Counted from the stretch's first letter, positions 35,076-46,769 are shown. The stretch is 64,000 bases of DNA from Vandiemenella viatica (GCA_031002005.1 CM061918.1:60951478-61015477), one strand, 5' to 3'. A program made the numbers and translations. Notes: generated from the sequence alone by a model not told the origin.

Positions 35076-35554
35076 CACTTTTTTACGTTATAATGATCCC
35101 TCAGGTGTTGTTCGCAGTCAGTGTGTCAGTGTGAACCACAGTAATATTATTATAAATACGGAAGTAAGTCTCTGTCTTTTTGTTACGTTTTGATGACTAA
35201 ATGGCTATATCATTGTGATGGAATATTATAATGAAATCTGTATGAAGGGCACAGGATATTTTTTCCAGTGTGATTAACAGTGGTAGACACGAAATTTTGA
35301 GACCTTATCGAATGGTAACAGAAATATGTTGGAAATTGATTCTCTTCAAGAGACAGGTTTGACGGTACAGTGATATAGTGATAGCTTTCCTGTCATATTA
35401 TTCCGACTCGATATTGTTTGGGACCAATCCTTCGTCACCAACAACTTTCTATTTTTAATTCTGGCAAAAAAAAATTCTTAATCCACGCGTACGAAGTCGC
35501 GGGTACGAGCTTGTGATACTATATTTGCGGATCGTTGACATCAAATCATTTTGT
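35076..35554. other. Unassigned sequence
   Basis: No feature recognised. Confidence 0.4.
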
Positions 35555-35750
35555 GTCGGGAGATGATGAGAGTTAAAGAACGTAAAGGAATTCGGCCATA
35601 CCCTATTCAACGAACCATCTGAGAAATCACCTGGAACGATTTCGGAAAAACCATTTAAAAAAACGGAAATCTGAATGGCCGAAAATGTATTAGAACCTTC
35701 GTCCTACCGAATGGAGGCCAGAGCGTTACCGTTCACCCACGGGACTAGGC
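35555..35750 (-). mobile_element. Degenerate tRNA-derived SINE, subfamily A/B
   Basis: Minus-strand remnant in the family order: GGAATTCGGCCAT, CACCTGGAACGATTTCGGAA, GTCCTACCGAATGGAGGCCA, GCGTTACCGTTCACCCAC. Box B is destroyed and the 3' end is poorly kept. Confidence 0.7.
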
Positions 35751-35799
35751 ATATGGGCGAAAAAACTGTTACTTTTTAAGGATGTATCATCATAGGTCA

Positions 35800-36260
35800 C
35801 AAGGTTTAAAATGGTTCTAATTAACAAGACTGGGCTAGGCAATTAAGATTCGTTGGCTCAGTTCTTAAAACAGGAGAAAAACTAAACAAAATCCACTTAA
35901 GCCCAGCACCATTATGTCCAAGATGCAAACTAATCGATACAATCCAGCACCGACTGCGATGCGGCAAGAGAAAAAATATGGCAATGGGTAAAAGAAAAAC
36001 TCGCAGTCATAAACAGAACCAGCGCCAACACAATAGACCTAGAATAATTACTGAAAGCACAGTGCTGACCCATACCCTAAAACAAAAAAAATATGGATAC
36101 TAGGCCAATACCTCAAATACGCAATAACAGAGAAAAATCCAACAATAGAAGAATTTTGGTATAACATAAGAGAGAACCATCACAAACTGCAAAACATTAA
36201 AAACTACAAGGACCTCTTCCAAAATTTTTTAAACGCAGTGTTACCATTAAAATAACAATG
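35800..36260 (+). pseudogene. LINE ORF2 C-terminal relic (Cys-His knuckle and tail)
   Basis: The plus-strand piece PLCPRCKLIDTIQHRLRCG (about 35915-35975) is the CxxC...HxxxxC knuckle ending many LINE ORF2 proteins. Further pieces (KKYGY...ANTSNTQ; FGIT.ERTITNCK) read in broken frames and end near 36250 in an A-rich tail. 5' end not visible. Confidence 0.55.
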
Positions 36261-36349
36261 TAAAAAAGTGGTTAAAAATAATAATAAAATAGTGGTTAAA
36301 GCGCTTGCAAAAAAAATAAAAAAGAGATAGAGCACTGGTCAAAAAAAAA

Positions 36350-36690
36350 AAAAGGTTGGTTGCGCCACCGTGATGGTATCCGGCGCTGACACTGTTTTAC
36401 CTGGTTCTAGTCCTGGTGTTGGAAGAAATTTTGATCAGGACTTGTCTGCCAGGGTAGGAAAGGTGAAGGTGCATAATTCCCGATCACCAGATTCTGCATC
36501 AAAGTCCTGGGCTAAATGACATACTTCTATGGAGTGTATATGGAGTTATCGCATAGAGCACTCGATATGGATTAGTCCATCGGATGGGGAGGTTAAGCTT
36601 GGCGGTCCCCTCGGTTTCTTTCTGAACATCAGGCCTGAATGGGGCGACACCAGTTTTCGCCCTCTCTATTCTACATCACCCATTTCATAA
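36350..36690 (+). mobile_element. tRNA-derived SINE, third family (copy 2)
   Basis: GGTTGGTTGCGCCACCGTGA, GGTATCCGGCGCTGACAC and GGTTCTAGTCCTGG (box B-like) match copy 1 at 25375-25560 reversed. The body continues to about 36690 (GGGGCGACACCAGTTTTCGC). An A-rich tract precedes it. Confidence 0.6.
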
Positions 36691-37594
36691 AACACAAACA
36701 TCAAAGTCATCCACACCTACGATAACACAAACGAACATACTGTGGGGAAAGGCAAGCGAAAATCACCCCAGTTCATCTTCCCAAAAAAGTTTCGAAGGAG
36801 GTTTACATCCTCCATAGCAAACGCCTATGTCTGGAATCGGGTATAGTAACCACAACAAGGACTAAGAAAATCGTACCGAAACTCAGGTATGCAAGAGCTC
36901 CAAGAGGAAACAAAGCATATCTTAGGATACGTCAAAAGCAACAAGCATTCACAATCAATCCCCACAGCAATGGTAGGAATAAAAGCCCGTATATTTTTTA
37001 TTGACTGCCGCTGTACGCAACGCGTATTATGTCGATTTCCCAATTCGACTAAACTGAACTTTTCACTAAACTCAAACAACCGAGTGAAATATTTGCTAAC
37101 TGGTTTAGCCAACGCGTAACCCCGTTTTTTACGCGTATTGTGTTTCATTGTTATAGTTGAGTGACGTGTTTGCACAGTTCACAACTCGACGCGGCGCAGG
37201 TAGTCGATATGAGCGCTGCGTCGACCATTTTAACAGGGAGCGCGCAATATGCACGCAGAGTAATTGAGTCCGCATCAACTTAATCACCCGACGCTACTCG
37301 AAACTTTCAGGTCGGCCTTTAAAATTTCACGACAGCTGTTTTTATTAGGTGTTTATTACGAACGTCAACTGAAGCCTTCAAATGTATGAACTAATGAATT
37401 AATTAGAGCGACAATCGACCGGTTACAATCGAACTTTTCGTTTGACGTGAAATGTTACAGTCGATTTGTAGGTTTCCTACCTAAACCGTTACCAGTGCTT
37501 TGGAATAGACCATTCCTGTAGTCAAACTGATATATTATTTTTTATAATTTTTCCAGATAAATCTTTTTTTTTAGACAGTCACGTAATAATCTTG
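36691..37594. other. Unassigned sequence
   Basis: About 900 bp. The 116-codon minus-strand frame 36825-37175 has no motif, codon pattern or neighbours to support it as a gene. Confidence 0.35.
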
Positions 37595-37790
37595 CAGATT
37601 GAGTAGTCTGATGATTAAGCGGTTTACTGGAGATAATAAAGGCCCCCGCTTCAAATATCTGTCTCGGCGGGGATTTTTGGAGGCCCTGTTGTGCAATGTG
37701 AAGTACGCCAAAACGCTTCCGTGGTTCAGATTCCACGTTAAACCGTAGATCCCCTTTACTCGATAGAATTACCGGTTTAGGTAAAGGTAG
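37595..37790 (+). mobile_element. tRNA-derived SINE, fourth family (degenerate copy 2)
   Basis: GAGTAGTCTGATGATTAAGC, GCTTCAAATATCT (box B remnant) and CACGTTAAACCGTAGATCCC parallel the copy at 34856-35075. Confidence 0.5.
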
Positions 37791-37821
37791 CCACGAAAAA
37801 GGCTGTAACATTATAACTAAT

Positions 37822-38560
37822 TTTTTTTTTTTTTTGCTGTCGTCAGTCTTTCGACTGGTTTGATGCAATTCTCCACCCCTTCCTATCCGGTCTAACCTTC
37901 TCATTTCTACATGCTCCTTACAACCCACGTCCTCAATTATCTACTTCATATATTCTAATCTCTCTTCCTCTACAGTTCTTACCTTCGACTGTCTCCCTCC
38001 ACTAACAAATTAACCAATCCAGCATGTCTCAAAATATGACCTACCAGCCTGTCTCTTCTTTCTGTAAGCTTCTTCCACAAACTTCTTTTTACACCCATCA
38101 TATCCAAAACTCGTTCATTTCTTACTTTGTCAGTTCACTTAATTTGCAGCATTCTTCTGTAGCACCACATTTCAAATGCTTCAATTTTCTTTATTTCCGG
38201 TATTCCTAAAGTCCATGTTTCGCTACCATAAGGTTCTGTGCTCCACACAAAGAGTTTTAAAAAGTTATTTTCTAATTCCTAGATCAATATTTGAAGCTAA
38301 AAGGTTTCTCTTTTTCATGAAGGCTCTTTTTGCTAGTGCTATTCTGCTTTTAATATCATTCCTGCTTCGGACTTCGGTTGTAATTTTGCTTCCCAAGTAA
38401 CAGAACTCACTTACTTCTCCTATTGCATCCGATCCTATTTTTATATTTAATCTACTAGTATTGGTACCATTTCTGCTACATTTCATCACTTTTGTTTTGC
38501 TTTTATTTATATTCCTTCAGTATTTTGTTGATGACATTCAGTAACTTCTCAATATCCTCA
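37822..38560 (-). mobile_element. RTE-like LINE, 3'-terminal copy with poly(A)
   Basis: T run at 37822-37836 (the 3' A tail), then the standard 3' end CGTCAGTCTTTCGACTGG. The decoded minus-strand frame 38265-38489 gives SDAIGEVSEFCYLGSKITTE and RNDIKSRIALAKRAFMK. It matches 33587-34340 closely over its length and extends to about 38560. Confidence 0.85.
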
Positions 38561-38574
38561 GCCCTCTCTGCTAA

Positions 38575-39160
38575 CAATTATTATTACCATTATTATTGTT
38601 ATTATTAGTAAATTATGTGGAATTTATTGTTTATAATTATCTTGAATAATTGAATTAATATTCTTAAATTGAATTGTAATATTGTAGGGCTTCCACAGAC
38701 TGTAGTTTGTTTAGTAAACGAGGTAGCATAGTGTTTTTATATTCAAGTAACAAACATTGACGCTGGCGATTGTTGAGTGGGTGCCTGCATTGTAGCGTGG
38801 CAGGGGGCGGGGCAGTGTGTGTGTCACACCGCTTGCAGAAGGTTGTATAGCGCGAATGCATGCTCACTGTACACACGCTAAAATCAGCTGGTGAAATGTA
38901 TGTGACACTTATTTCAATGTAACACGAGTGTTTTAAAAGTTGTATCAAGGAACGGTATTGATTACATTCAGTAGTATTTATACCATAACAGTCATTTCCA
39001 GAACATGTCATTATCCCTTTAAATTTGTTTGGTGGTTGAATTTCAGAAAATCGTAACTAAAGCTATCCAAGCTAACGGCTTGCATGTGTTGAGAGAGGAG
39101 AATTGGGCCATTCTCATCTAAAAAACACGCCGTAATCCATTAACATAGTGGTTAGTTCAC
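38575..39160 (+). repeat. Dispersed non-coding repeat, inverted partner of 46770-47405
   Basis: Reverse-complement similarity in order: TAGTAAATTA, CTTGAATAATTG, GGTAGCATAGTGTT, GAGTGGGTGCCTGC, GTGGCAGGGGGCGGGGCAGT, GAAGGTTGTAT, TAAAATCAGCTGGTGAAATG, GGAACGGTA.TGATTA, GAGGAGAATT and GCCGTAAT. The partner has a long (AC)n run where this copy has GTGTGTGTGTC. Confidence 0.75.
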
Positions 39161-39454
39161 AATTGGTTGACTATATCCCGGTAACTGATAGATCACATTG
39201 TGCGAACCTGCCAGAATGGTTCCCATCTGGCGACCAATGTCAGTATAGCTAACAAGGAGCATGCGCGTCAAATGGAAACTCTGTCAATCGGCGGCCGAAC
39301 CCTTCTGGGATACCCCGGCTAGTGATGTCATACAAAATTATTATTTTTATTATATATATTTCAATTAATTCCAGTGTGTTAGTTAACCTAATACGCTGAA
39401 TACTAACTTTTTATCAGCTGCATTTCTATACTGTGTTGGCAGCTAAGGTTATTA
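39161..39454. other. Unassigned sequence
   Basis: No feature recognised. Confidence 0.4.
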
Positions 39455-39536
39455 CTTTTTTTTCATTATGGCTTTACGCCTCGTTGGCTTTGAGGACATT
39501 AGAGGCGGGAAAATTTTGGAGGCAAGAAACTGGAAC
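39455..39536 (-). mobile_element. tRNA-derived SINE, subfamily A, 3' end only
   Basis: A tract, ATGGCTTTACGCCTC and the hairpin GAGGC...GCCTC are intact, then similarity stops at about 39536. A 5'-truncated copy without the tRNA head. Confidence 0.75.
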
Positions 39537-41064
39537 CATCTTTGCCTAGCTGCATTTTTTCTTCCTTTTTCTTGACGTTTGTGCCTGACTCACAGTTTCA
39601 CAATATTCACGGCGTACTTTAACTAACCTTCCTGTGACGAAGGCGTAGTGACGATAAAGCGTATGGTTCCGACACACACTTATAACTACGACTAAAAACG
39701 TGTAAACCAAATAATTGCCGACATATCTCTGTATATAAATATTTAAGCGATCTGCGTTTGTTTGCCTCTTTGTTATTACCAATTTGGATCGGGTTTTCAC
39801 AGTTTGAAAGATGGTGGTCTGCCTTAAAAACTGCGATATTTTTATTTTTCTGCGTGACTGGGCGTGGGAACAAAGAACGAGAAGCTATTTGAACCCGAAG
39901 TGATAAATGCCACAGATCAAACTGCAACAAAGAAAAACACTCCTTTCTTAATCTCAAAAGATACTCACCAAAGATCACACACTACACGCTTTGGATTCTG
40001 TTAATATTGTTTTTAATGCGTAATTTTGGTTATTATTTCTTCAGTTTCATTGCGTGTTAGTTGTAATAATTACACGTTTCGCTATTCTGTACTTAGACAG
40101 ATATAATATGTCGGTTTCAATTATACAAACTGTGATTTTTATCCGGTTTAGTTTACAAATACTATACGTTCCTAACCTCAGAAAGTTTCTGAAGTCATCC
40201 GACGTAAGGAAGTAGCTAGAATAAAGAAAAATTCTTACTCAACATTAAAGTTTTTCCCTTTTCCGGTTTAATAACTGCAAGGTTTAATCTTCGGTCAAAG
40301 GTTAGTCACTTACAAATATATTGTTCGTTATACCTCCGCCTTCAGTTATCAATTAAAACAGTTGAACTGCCGTGTTAACACTGTCAGCAGGACACATCTA
40401 CATCATACAAATATTAACAGACAGGTATCGCATTACATTGAAAATGATTTGTTATTAATCAGAAACTTCTTTTACGTATTAATGTTTCCGAACGCAGACT
40501 GTTGTCATTAATTTAACGGTCGATTAGTCACCGAGTGTACTCTTTGTAATATTACAGTTATTCACTTTTCTAACTTCTCATTTACACCTCGTTAACGTCC
40601 AAAATCGTTATAGACGGCTTTAGTAAAGCAAAGTAATTTGTGCTGATCGCTCAAGCTATAAAGCATTATTACACAAGATATTACTGCATTATTATACCAT
40701 CTACTTCATTTGGAACAAATGAGGGAAAGTCAATGTATTGTATTCATAGTGTAGTACTGGATATCACCATAACAGTTGTAACTAAGGCTAAAATCGTTGC
40801 TATGGATGAGTACATGAGTTGCTTCTTAAAAGTGATCGTTCTGAACATTTATGAAGCAGTTGAGTACAATGAGGGGTAAAGTGGCACTGCGGAACAGGAG
40901 TATCATAGGTTACTGTATAGGGACCGTTGCTTCCATTACTCCGTTGAATGACTTGTTAGTTTACAACAACAAAACAATAGGTTGTTGCTAAAGAGGATCA
41001 GCAGTGACTACCTAGATGACCAGGTAAACATCGAATGAAGATGTACCAGGACGTCAGCTAATTA
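39537..41064. other. Unassigned sequence
   Basis: About 1.5 kb with no recognised element or gene. Confidence 0.4.
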
Positions 41065-41365
41065 TGTACACTCTTTACCATTAAATCTGACCGCCGGCGT
41101 CAGATTTTCTCACTCTTTTTGCAGAATCTGACGACGACGTCATCCCAGAAAAACAGTAACACAATGCTAGCTCCGCCCTTGGCAATCTCATTGGCGGATA
41201 TTTCATTCAGATCCATATATAGTTCAGATTATTTATTTCCTTAAGTCATGCATTAAACAGAAACAGAAACTGGCTAACAGTATGGATTATGCTCCTCCCA
41301 CTGTGCAAAATATGGGTCAACAGAATCTGACGCCGGTGGCCAGATTTAATTGTAAAGAGTGTACA
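41065..41365. mobile_element. 301-bp MITE with about 43-bp TIRs that are themselves palindromic
   Basis: Left end TGTACACTCTTTACCATTAA and right end reverse-complemented TGTACACTCTTTACAATTAA, each followed by ATCTG(A/G)CC(G/A)CCGGCGTCAGATT, which can fold on itself. The interior is AT-rich with no coding capacity. The target duplication is unclear because the tips are themselves palindromic (TGTACA). Confidence 0.9.
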
Positions 41366-41453
41366 CAGATAGAAAAACTAAGGTTTTTGTGTGATTATAG
41401 GTGAAGAGAGAGGAGATAGTTGAAAGCATAAATTTTGCATATGATTCAACAAA

Positions 41454-42453
41454 NNNNNNNNNNNNNNNNNNNNNNNNNNNNNNNNNNNNNNNNNNNNNNN
41501 NNNNNNNNNNNNNNNNNNNNNNNNNNNNNNNNNNNNNNNNNNNNNNNNNNNNNNNNNNNNNNNNNNNNNNNNNNNNNNNNNNNNNNNNNNNNNNNNNNNN
41601 NNNNNNNNNNNNNNNNNNNNNNNNNNNNNNNNNNNNNNNNNNNNNNNNNNNNNNNNNNNNNNNNNNNNNNNNNNNNNNNNNNNNNNNNNNNNNNNNNNNN
41701 NNNNNNNNNNNNNNNNNNNNNNNNNNNNNNNNNNNNNNNNNNNNNNNNNNNNNNNNNNNNNNNNNNNNNNNNNNNNNNNNNNNNNNNNNNNNNNNNNNNN
41801 NNNNNNNNNNNNNNNNNNNNNNNNNNNNNNNNNNNNNNNNNNNNNNNNNNNNNNNNNNNNNNNNNNNNNNNNNNNNNNNNNNNNNNNNNNNNNNNNNNNN
41901 NNNNNNNNNNNNNNNNNNNNNNNNNNNNNNNNNNNNNNNNNNNNNNNNNNNNNNNNNNNNNNNNNNNNNNNNNNNNNNNNNNNNNNNNNNNNNNNNNNNN
42001 NNNNNNNNNNNNNNNNNNNNNNNNNNNNNNNNNNNNNNNNNNNNNNNNNNNNNNNNNNNNNNNNNNNNNNNNNNNNNNNNNNNNNNNNNNNNNNNNNNNN
42101 NNNNNNNNNNNNNNNNNNNNNNNNNNNNNNNNNNNNNNNNNNNNNNNNNNNNNNNNNNNNNNNNNNNNNNNNNNNNNNNNNNNNNNNNNNNNNNNNNNNN
42201 NNNNNNNNNNNNNNNNNNNNNNNNNNNNNNNNNNNNNNNNNNNNNNNNNNNNNNNNNNNNNNNNNNNNNNNNNNNNNNNNNNNNNNNNNNNNNNNNNNNN
42301 NNNNNNNNNNNNNNNNNNNNNNNNNNNNNNNNNNNNNNNNNNNNNNNNNNNNNNNNNNNNNNNNNNNNNNNNNNNNNNNNNNNNNNNNNNNNNNNNNNNN
42401 NNNNNNNNNNNNNNNNNNNNNNNNNNNNNNNNNNNNNNNNNNNNNNNNNNNNN
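41454..42453. other. Assembly gap, 1000 N
   Basis: Exactly 1000 N, within or beside a LINE copy; frames drawn through it are artefacts. Confidence 0.99.
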
Positions 42454-43015
42454 CGAAACGTGTGTCGTCTATCTACCAGAGACTCCCAACCTAATCTACT
42501 AATCAGTTCTGTGACGCTTTCATAAGGACTGTAGCAAGCGGTCACGAATCGAGCGGCTCTTCTCTGTACTTTCTCTATACTTTCGATCAACCCCTTACGA
42601 AACGGGTCCCAAATGGCACAACAATAATCCAAATGTGGACGCAAAAAAGATTTATACGCTATCTCATTTGTTTGTTCATTACAATTTTTCAAGATTCGAC
42701 CTATGAATCGCAGCCTAGAATTTGCTCTACCTATTAACGAATTAATGTGTATGTCCCATTTCCTGTTCCTTTGTACTGTTACTCCCAAATATTTAATAGA
42801 ATCGACCATATCCATAACTGTATTGTTTATCTCGTATTTTTGAACAATCGGATTCTTTTTGTTAGTTATGCTCATTGTCTTGCACTTTTTAAAATTTAGA
42901 GTAAGTTGCCATTCAGCGCACCAAGCCAAAATAAGATCCAGGTCGCGCTGAATTTCTAAGCAATCGGCCAAATTTCTTACTTCCCTATAAATAACCGCAT
43001 CATCAGCAAACAATC
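42454..43015 (-). mobile_element. CR1/L2-like LINE, RT palm and thumb, cut by the gap
   Basis: Minus strand: FADDAVIYREVRNLADCLEIQ (motif C), CAEWQLTLNFKKCKTMSI, IKYLGVTVQRNRKWDIHINS, FLRPHLDYCCAIWDPFRKG and VQRRAARFV...LGWESLVDRRHTF, then N. The frame is open for about 185 codons. It starts at motif C, so the copy is 5'-truncated at about 43015, 3' part unknown. Close relative of 1-1835. Confidence 0.9.
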
Positions 43016-43393
43016 TTCCGCTAGATAGTGTTAAAACTGGCAGTTTTCATTTTAGTCCTAATTCCGAAACGTCACAAACTATCGAACGTCAAAAGATACT
43101 GGCAGATAGACGATATTCTTTTGATTTTATGCTTCTAATTCACCACAGGATGGGAAAATCTAATCTTAATTAAGAAGACTAGGTGTCTCGTGAGAAGATT
43201 GTGGTTCAGCGAGGTTGGTGTTATGTAATAGCATGAAAGAGGAACCGAATCATTTGAAGCAATTGTTTGTTTGTCAACTGAAGTAAAAAAAAACACTAAG
43301 AACGTTTTACCAAACAATTTGAAACGATGTTAATGTTTACATAACAGAAACAAAAATGTCTGAAAAGCTCCTTACTCTAGAAAACTCACTTTA
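43016..43393. other. Unassigned sequence
   Basis: No feature recognised. Confidence 0.4.
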
Positions 43394-45009
43394 TACAATG
43401 AAGAGCCAAAGAAACTAATACACCTGCCAAATATCGTGTAGGGACCCCGCGAGCACGCAGAAGTGCCGCAACCAGATGTGGCCTAGACTTGACTAATGTC
43501 TGAAGTACTGCTGGAGGGAATTGACACCATGCATCCTGTAGGGCTGTCCATAAATCCGTAAGAGTAGGAGGGGCTAGAGATCTCAGCTGAACGGCACGTT
43601 GCAAGGCATCCCAGATATGCTTAATAATGTTCATGTCTGGGGAGTTTGGTGGTCAGTGGAGGTATTTAAACTCAGAAGAGTGTTCCTGGAGTCACTCTGT
43701 AGCAATTCAGGACGTGTGGGGTGTCTCATTGTCCTGCTGAAATTGCCCAAGTCCGTCGGAATGCACAATGGACTTGAATGGATGCAGGTGATCAGCCAGG
43801 ATGCGTACGAGTGTGTCACCTGTCAGAGTCGTAACTAAACGCATCGGGGGTCCCATATAACTCCAACCGCACACCATTACAGAGCCTCCACCAGCTTGAA
43901 CAGTCCCCTGCTGACATGAAGGTTCCAAGAATTCATGAGGTTGTCTCCATACCCGTACACATCCATCCGCTCGATGGAAACGAGACTCGTCAGGCCAGGC
44001 AACATGTTTCCAATCATCAACAGCCCAATGTCGGTGTTGACGGGCCCAGGCGAGGCGCAAAGCATTGTGTCGTGCATTCAGAACAGCAAGGGTACACGAG
44101 TGGGCCTTCCGCTCCGAAATCCCATATCGATGATATTTCGTTGAATGGTTCGCACGCTGACACTTGTTGATGGCCCAGCATTGAAATCCGCAGCAAGTTG
44201 CGGAATGGTTGCACTTCTGTGACGTTGAACGATTCTCTTCAGTAGTCGTTAGTCCCGTTCCTGCAGGATTTTTTGCCCGCAGCGTTGTCGGAGATTTGAT
44301 GTTTTACCAGATTCCCGATAGTCACGGTGCACTCGCGAAATGTCGTACGGGAAAATCCCCACCTCATCGCTACCTCGGAGATGCCCATCTCTCGTGCGCC
44401 GATTGTAACACCACGTTCAAACTCACTTAAATCGCGATAACCTGCCGTTGTAGCAGCAATAACCGATCTAACGCCTGCGTCAGACCCCTATTGTCTTAGG
44501 AGCATCCATAAATTGTTTTTCCGGGTTTCCGGACACCCCCCCCACCCTGTCTGGTGTGACTTCGTGATATCTGGCCCGACCCCCCTCCTACCCCCCTCCT
44601 CCCCCCTCTGGTGAGATTTGGTACGCGAGACACCCCTTCCCCCTAGAAATCACCCTCGCAACATTTTGAGACCTTTTTTGTTTGTTTTAAGGGCTCACCC
44701 TTCCAAAGCCGGTTAAACCTCCACTTTTCGACGAAATACCCCCCTAAAATCGACTTTCGTGCCATTGGTAGACCTTTTTTTTTAGCTCTACTGTCCAAAG
44801 AAATTTCGAAAATCTCACGTGAGATTTCTGTTGACCCCCCCCCCCCCTCCTCCTTGGTGAGATTTGGCAGGATCCCCCCCCCATTTTTACCTCATGTAAT
44901 TTATGGACTTATATAGGCGTTTCCGACCGCAGCGCCGTACTCTGAGTGTTTACATATCTCTGTGTTTGCATACGCATGCCTATACCAGTTTATTTGGCTC
45001 TTCAGTGTA
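43394..45009 (-). mobile_element. Dead Tc1-like transposon with TIRs and TA target sites
   Basis: TIRs: CAATGAAGAGCCAAAGAAAC at the left and CACTGAAGAGCCAAATAAAC (reverse-complemented) at the right; TA at 43394-43395 and 45008-45009. On the minus strand, frame 43707-44060 holds the transposase core (RLAWARQHRHW, WPDESRFHRADG with the first catalytic D, GGGSVMVCGW, FQQDNETPH with the second D). Frame 43386-43634 holds SPDMNIIKHIWDAL-type sequence, where the third catalytic residue expected in NPIEN is K instead of E. The HTH part (about 44140-44480) has several stops. A 0.4-kb MITE sits inside. Total length fits a full-length Tc1 element plus that insert. Confidence 0.9.
44503..44909. mobile_element. 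MITE nested in the Tc1 element (TCCATAAATT ends, C-rich)
   Basis: Ends TCCATAAATT (44505) and AATTTATGGA (44898-44907) are inverted. The interior has many C runs and repeated GGTGAGATTTGG. Such C-rich elements with ends containing CCATAAATTAC are, from memory, common in insects. Confidence 0.7.
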
Positions 45010-45937
45010 AACATCACTGTGATATATGTTACTGCTATCTAGCGGTATGCGATCAAGTTCTTATCGCCACTAGCGAGATCTAGCAACTTGAGACTGAACT
45101 ATCGCATACGTATGACATTAATTGTTCATAATTTTGCCATTTACGGGTTGAATTTCGAATACTTAATTAATGGTGTCACCAAAGTGAAGAATTTAATCTT
45201 TAAAATGATATCTCATTTATCGATTTTGGTTAAGTATGAAGAGTGAATGGTAACTCGTCACAACAAAAAAATCTTTTAGTAATAATACGTATAACTAAGC
45301 AAGCATAGCCACATTCGGTTGCAGTCATTAAACATCTAACCTGATCACTACACCACTGAAAGCAGTCTTCGAAAGCCGGGATCCAGTGTTACAGTTATCC
45401 GGTGGAAATGGATTTGTCTCTTTCCAAAGTAGTCGGAAACTTTAGTTTAAATAATGTCTCCATTTTATAAATTCAGAAGTGTGTGTAATTCAGTAAGACT
45501 GTTGGAACTGAATTTCATAAGAACATTTCACACTCGCGAATGAATGTTCGCCGGGGAGTGAGGGGTGATAAAGGTCCTCTTAGGGTTCCTCGACTTTGGC
45601 GATTTCCATATTCATAGCGCAGACGACAGTAGAAGCAGTTGGAGCGGTCTCCAGAGATCTCGCGATTAATGAGTCGCCTGCAGCACGGAGGAACCATAAC
45701 TTGATATACCCACCTACAGGGCGCTACGTGATCCGGGCGTATAAAGAGGTTGGCAGCCTCGGTGGAGGAGGAAATTAAATTCGACCGAGAAGGGAATGTG
45801 GAGCGCAGTCCTAAGTACGAAACCTATCCCCAAGGTACATGAAACAGGGGTCTCGGTACTGTAGGCAAACGTAGTTTGAACGGGGACGCAAAGAATGGCG
45901 ATACTGCTGTTTAACCTAGTAAGTCATACACGCAGAT
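45010..45937. other. Unassigned sequence
   Basis: No feature recognised. A TATAAAG word at 45740-45746 in a GC-richer context is not enough to call a promoter. Confidence 0.4.
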
Positions 45938-46340
45938 TTTTCCTCCTAGGCTGGTTTGACGCTATCTTCCGTTTCCTCCTATCCTAAGACAAACCTCTTT
46001 CTATCGAGTGTAGTGAGTGAGTGGTAACATACTGGCCCTGCAATTCGGAGGATGCAGGTTCGATTCCTCGGCCGGCCATCCAGATATTAGTATTTGATGC
46101 TTTTAAGAAGTAAAAAATCAACTCAGGTGAATGTTGGGATGGTTCCTTCAAAAGGCCACGGCCAAATTACGTCTCACTGCTTGTCTTCTTGCCCGACAAT
46201 CTCTTCCACCTCTCAAAAGATGACGTCGACAAGACAAAAAAAAGAGAAGATTTTAAAAGTTTCATTTCAACCAATGTTCTTAGACATCTGCTTAATATTT
46301 GCAAATCTTTGTCTTCTTCTGCAGTCGTTCCCATCAAAAT
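45938..46340 (-). mobile_element. RTE-like LINE 3' relic, split by a SINE
   Basis: 45941-46008 matches the family 3' end (GGCTGGTTTGACGCTATCTT, CCTATCCTAAGACAAACCTC). After the SINE, 46285-46332 continues with CATCTGCTTAATATTTGCAA, TCTTTGTCTTCTTCTGCAGT. No frame survives. Confidence 0.6.
46013..46248 (+). mobile_element. tRNA-derived SINE related to subfamily A, inserted in a LINE relic
   Basis: Box A-like GTGAGTGAGTGGTAACA, box B GGTTCGATTCC, GCCATCCAGAT, then AGGTGAATGTTGGGATGGTT, CCTTCAAAAGGCCACGGCCA and an A tract. The middle differs from A and B. Confidence 0.8.
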
Positions 46341-46344
46341 GCTC

Positions 46345-46485
46345 CTTCGCAAACGAACTGGCCCCACATGTGTTCTGGAGAATCCTGGTTCAAATTCGTG
46401 TTCCGCCAATGAGATCTTGATTTTTCATTGTTTCTCGAAATTACTGCAGACGAATGCGGGAAATATTCCCCCAGAAGTTTATACC
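46345..46485 (+). mobile_element. Degenerate tRNA-derived SINE
   Basis: Aligns by eye to the SINE core: CTGGCCC, GGTTCAAATTCGTG (box B remnant), TTTTTCATTGTTTC, ACTGCAGACGAATGCGGGAA. Confidence 0.5.
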
Positions 46486-46595
46486 AGAATTCCTTTCATT
46501 GGATTTCTGTTTATTAAATATATTTCAAAAAGAATTAATTCATCTGTAATATACCACACGCCCCTGTGACAATTCCTTACTCACCTACTTTCAAA

Positions 46596-46627
<32 letters not shown>

Positions 46628-46769
46628 TTCTACTGTGTTAGACAGATTGTTCACCAGGTCCCAGACAAACAAATTTCCCAAATCTCTTACGCCGGAATTA
46701 ATTGCCAATGTAAGCAATCCTGTTATTGTTTGCCAAAAGTAAGCTAGCAAATTATCCCGAAATTTCATT
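46486..46769. other. Unassigned sequence with poly(A)
   Basis: A run of about 27 bp at 46600-46627; nothing else recognised. Confidence 0.4.

Noticed and set aside
36825..37175. 116-codon minus-strand frame as a host gene
   Set aside because: No motif, no splice context, and an overlapping frame of similar length on the other strand.
41346..43013. A 555-codon frame through the second gap
   Set aside because: Only 42454-43013 is real sequence (LINE RT); the rest is N or unrelated.
45740..45746. TATA-box-like TATAAAG in a GC-richer region
   Set aside because: No initiator, downstream gene or conserved context; the word is expected by chance in 64 kb.
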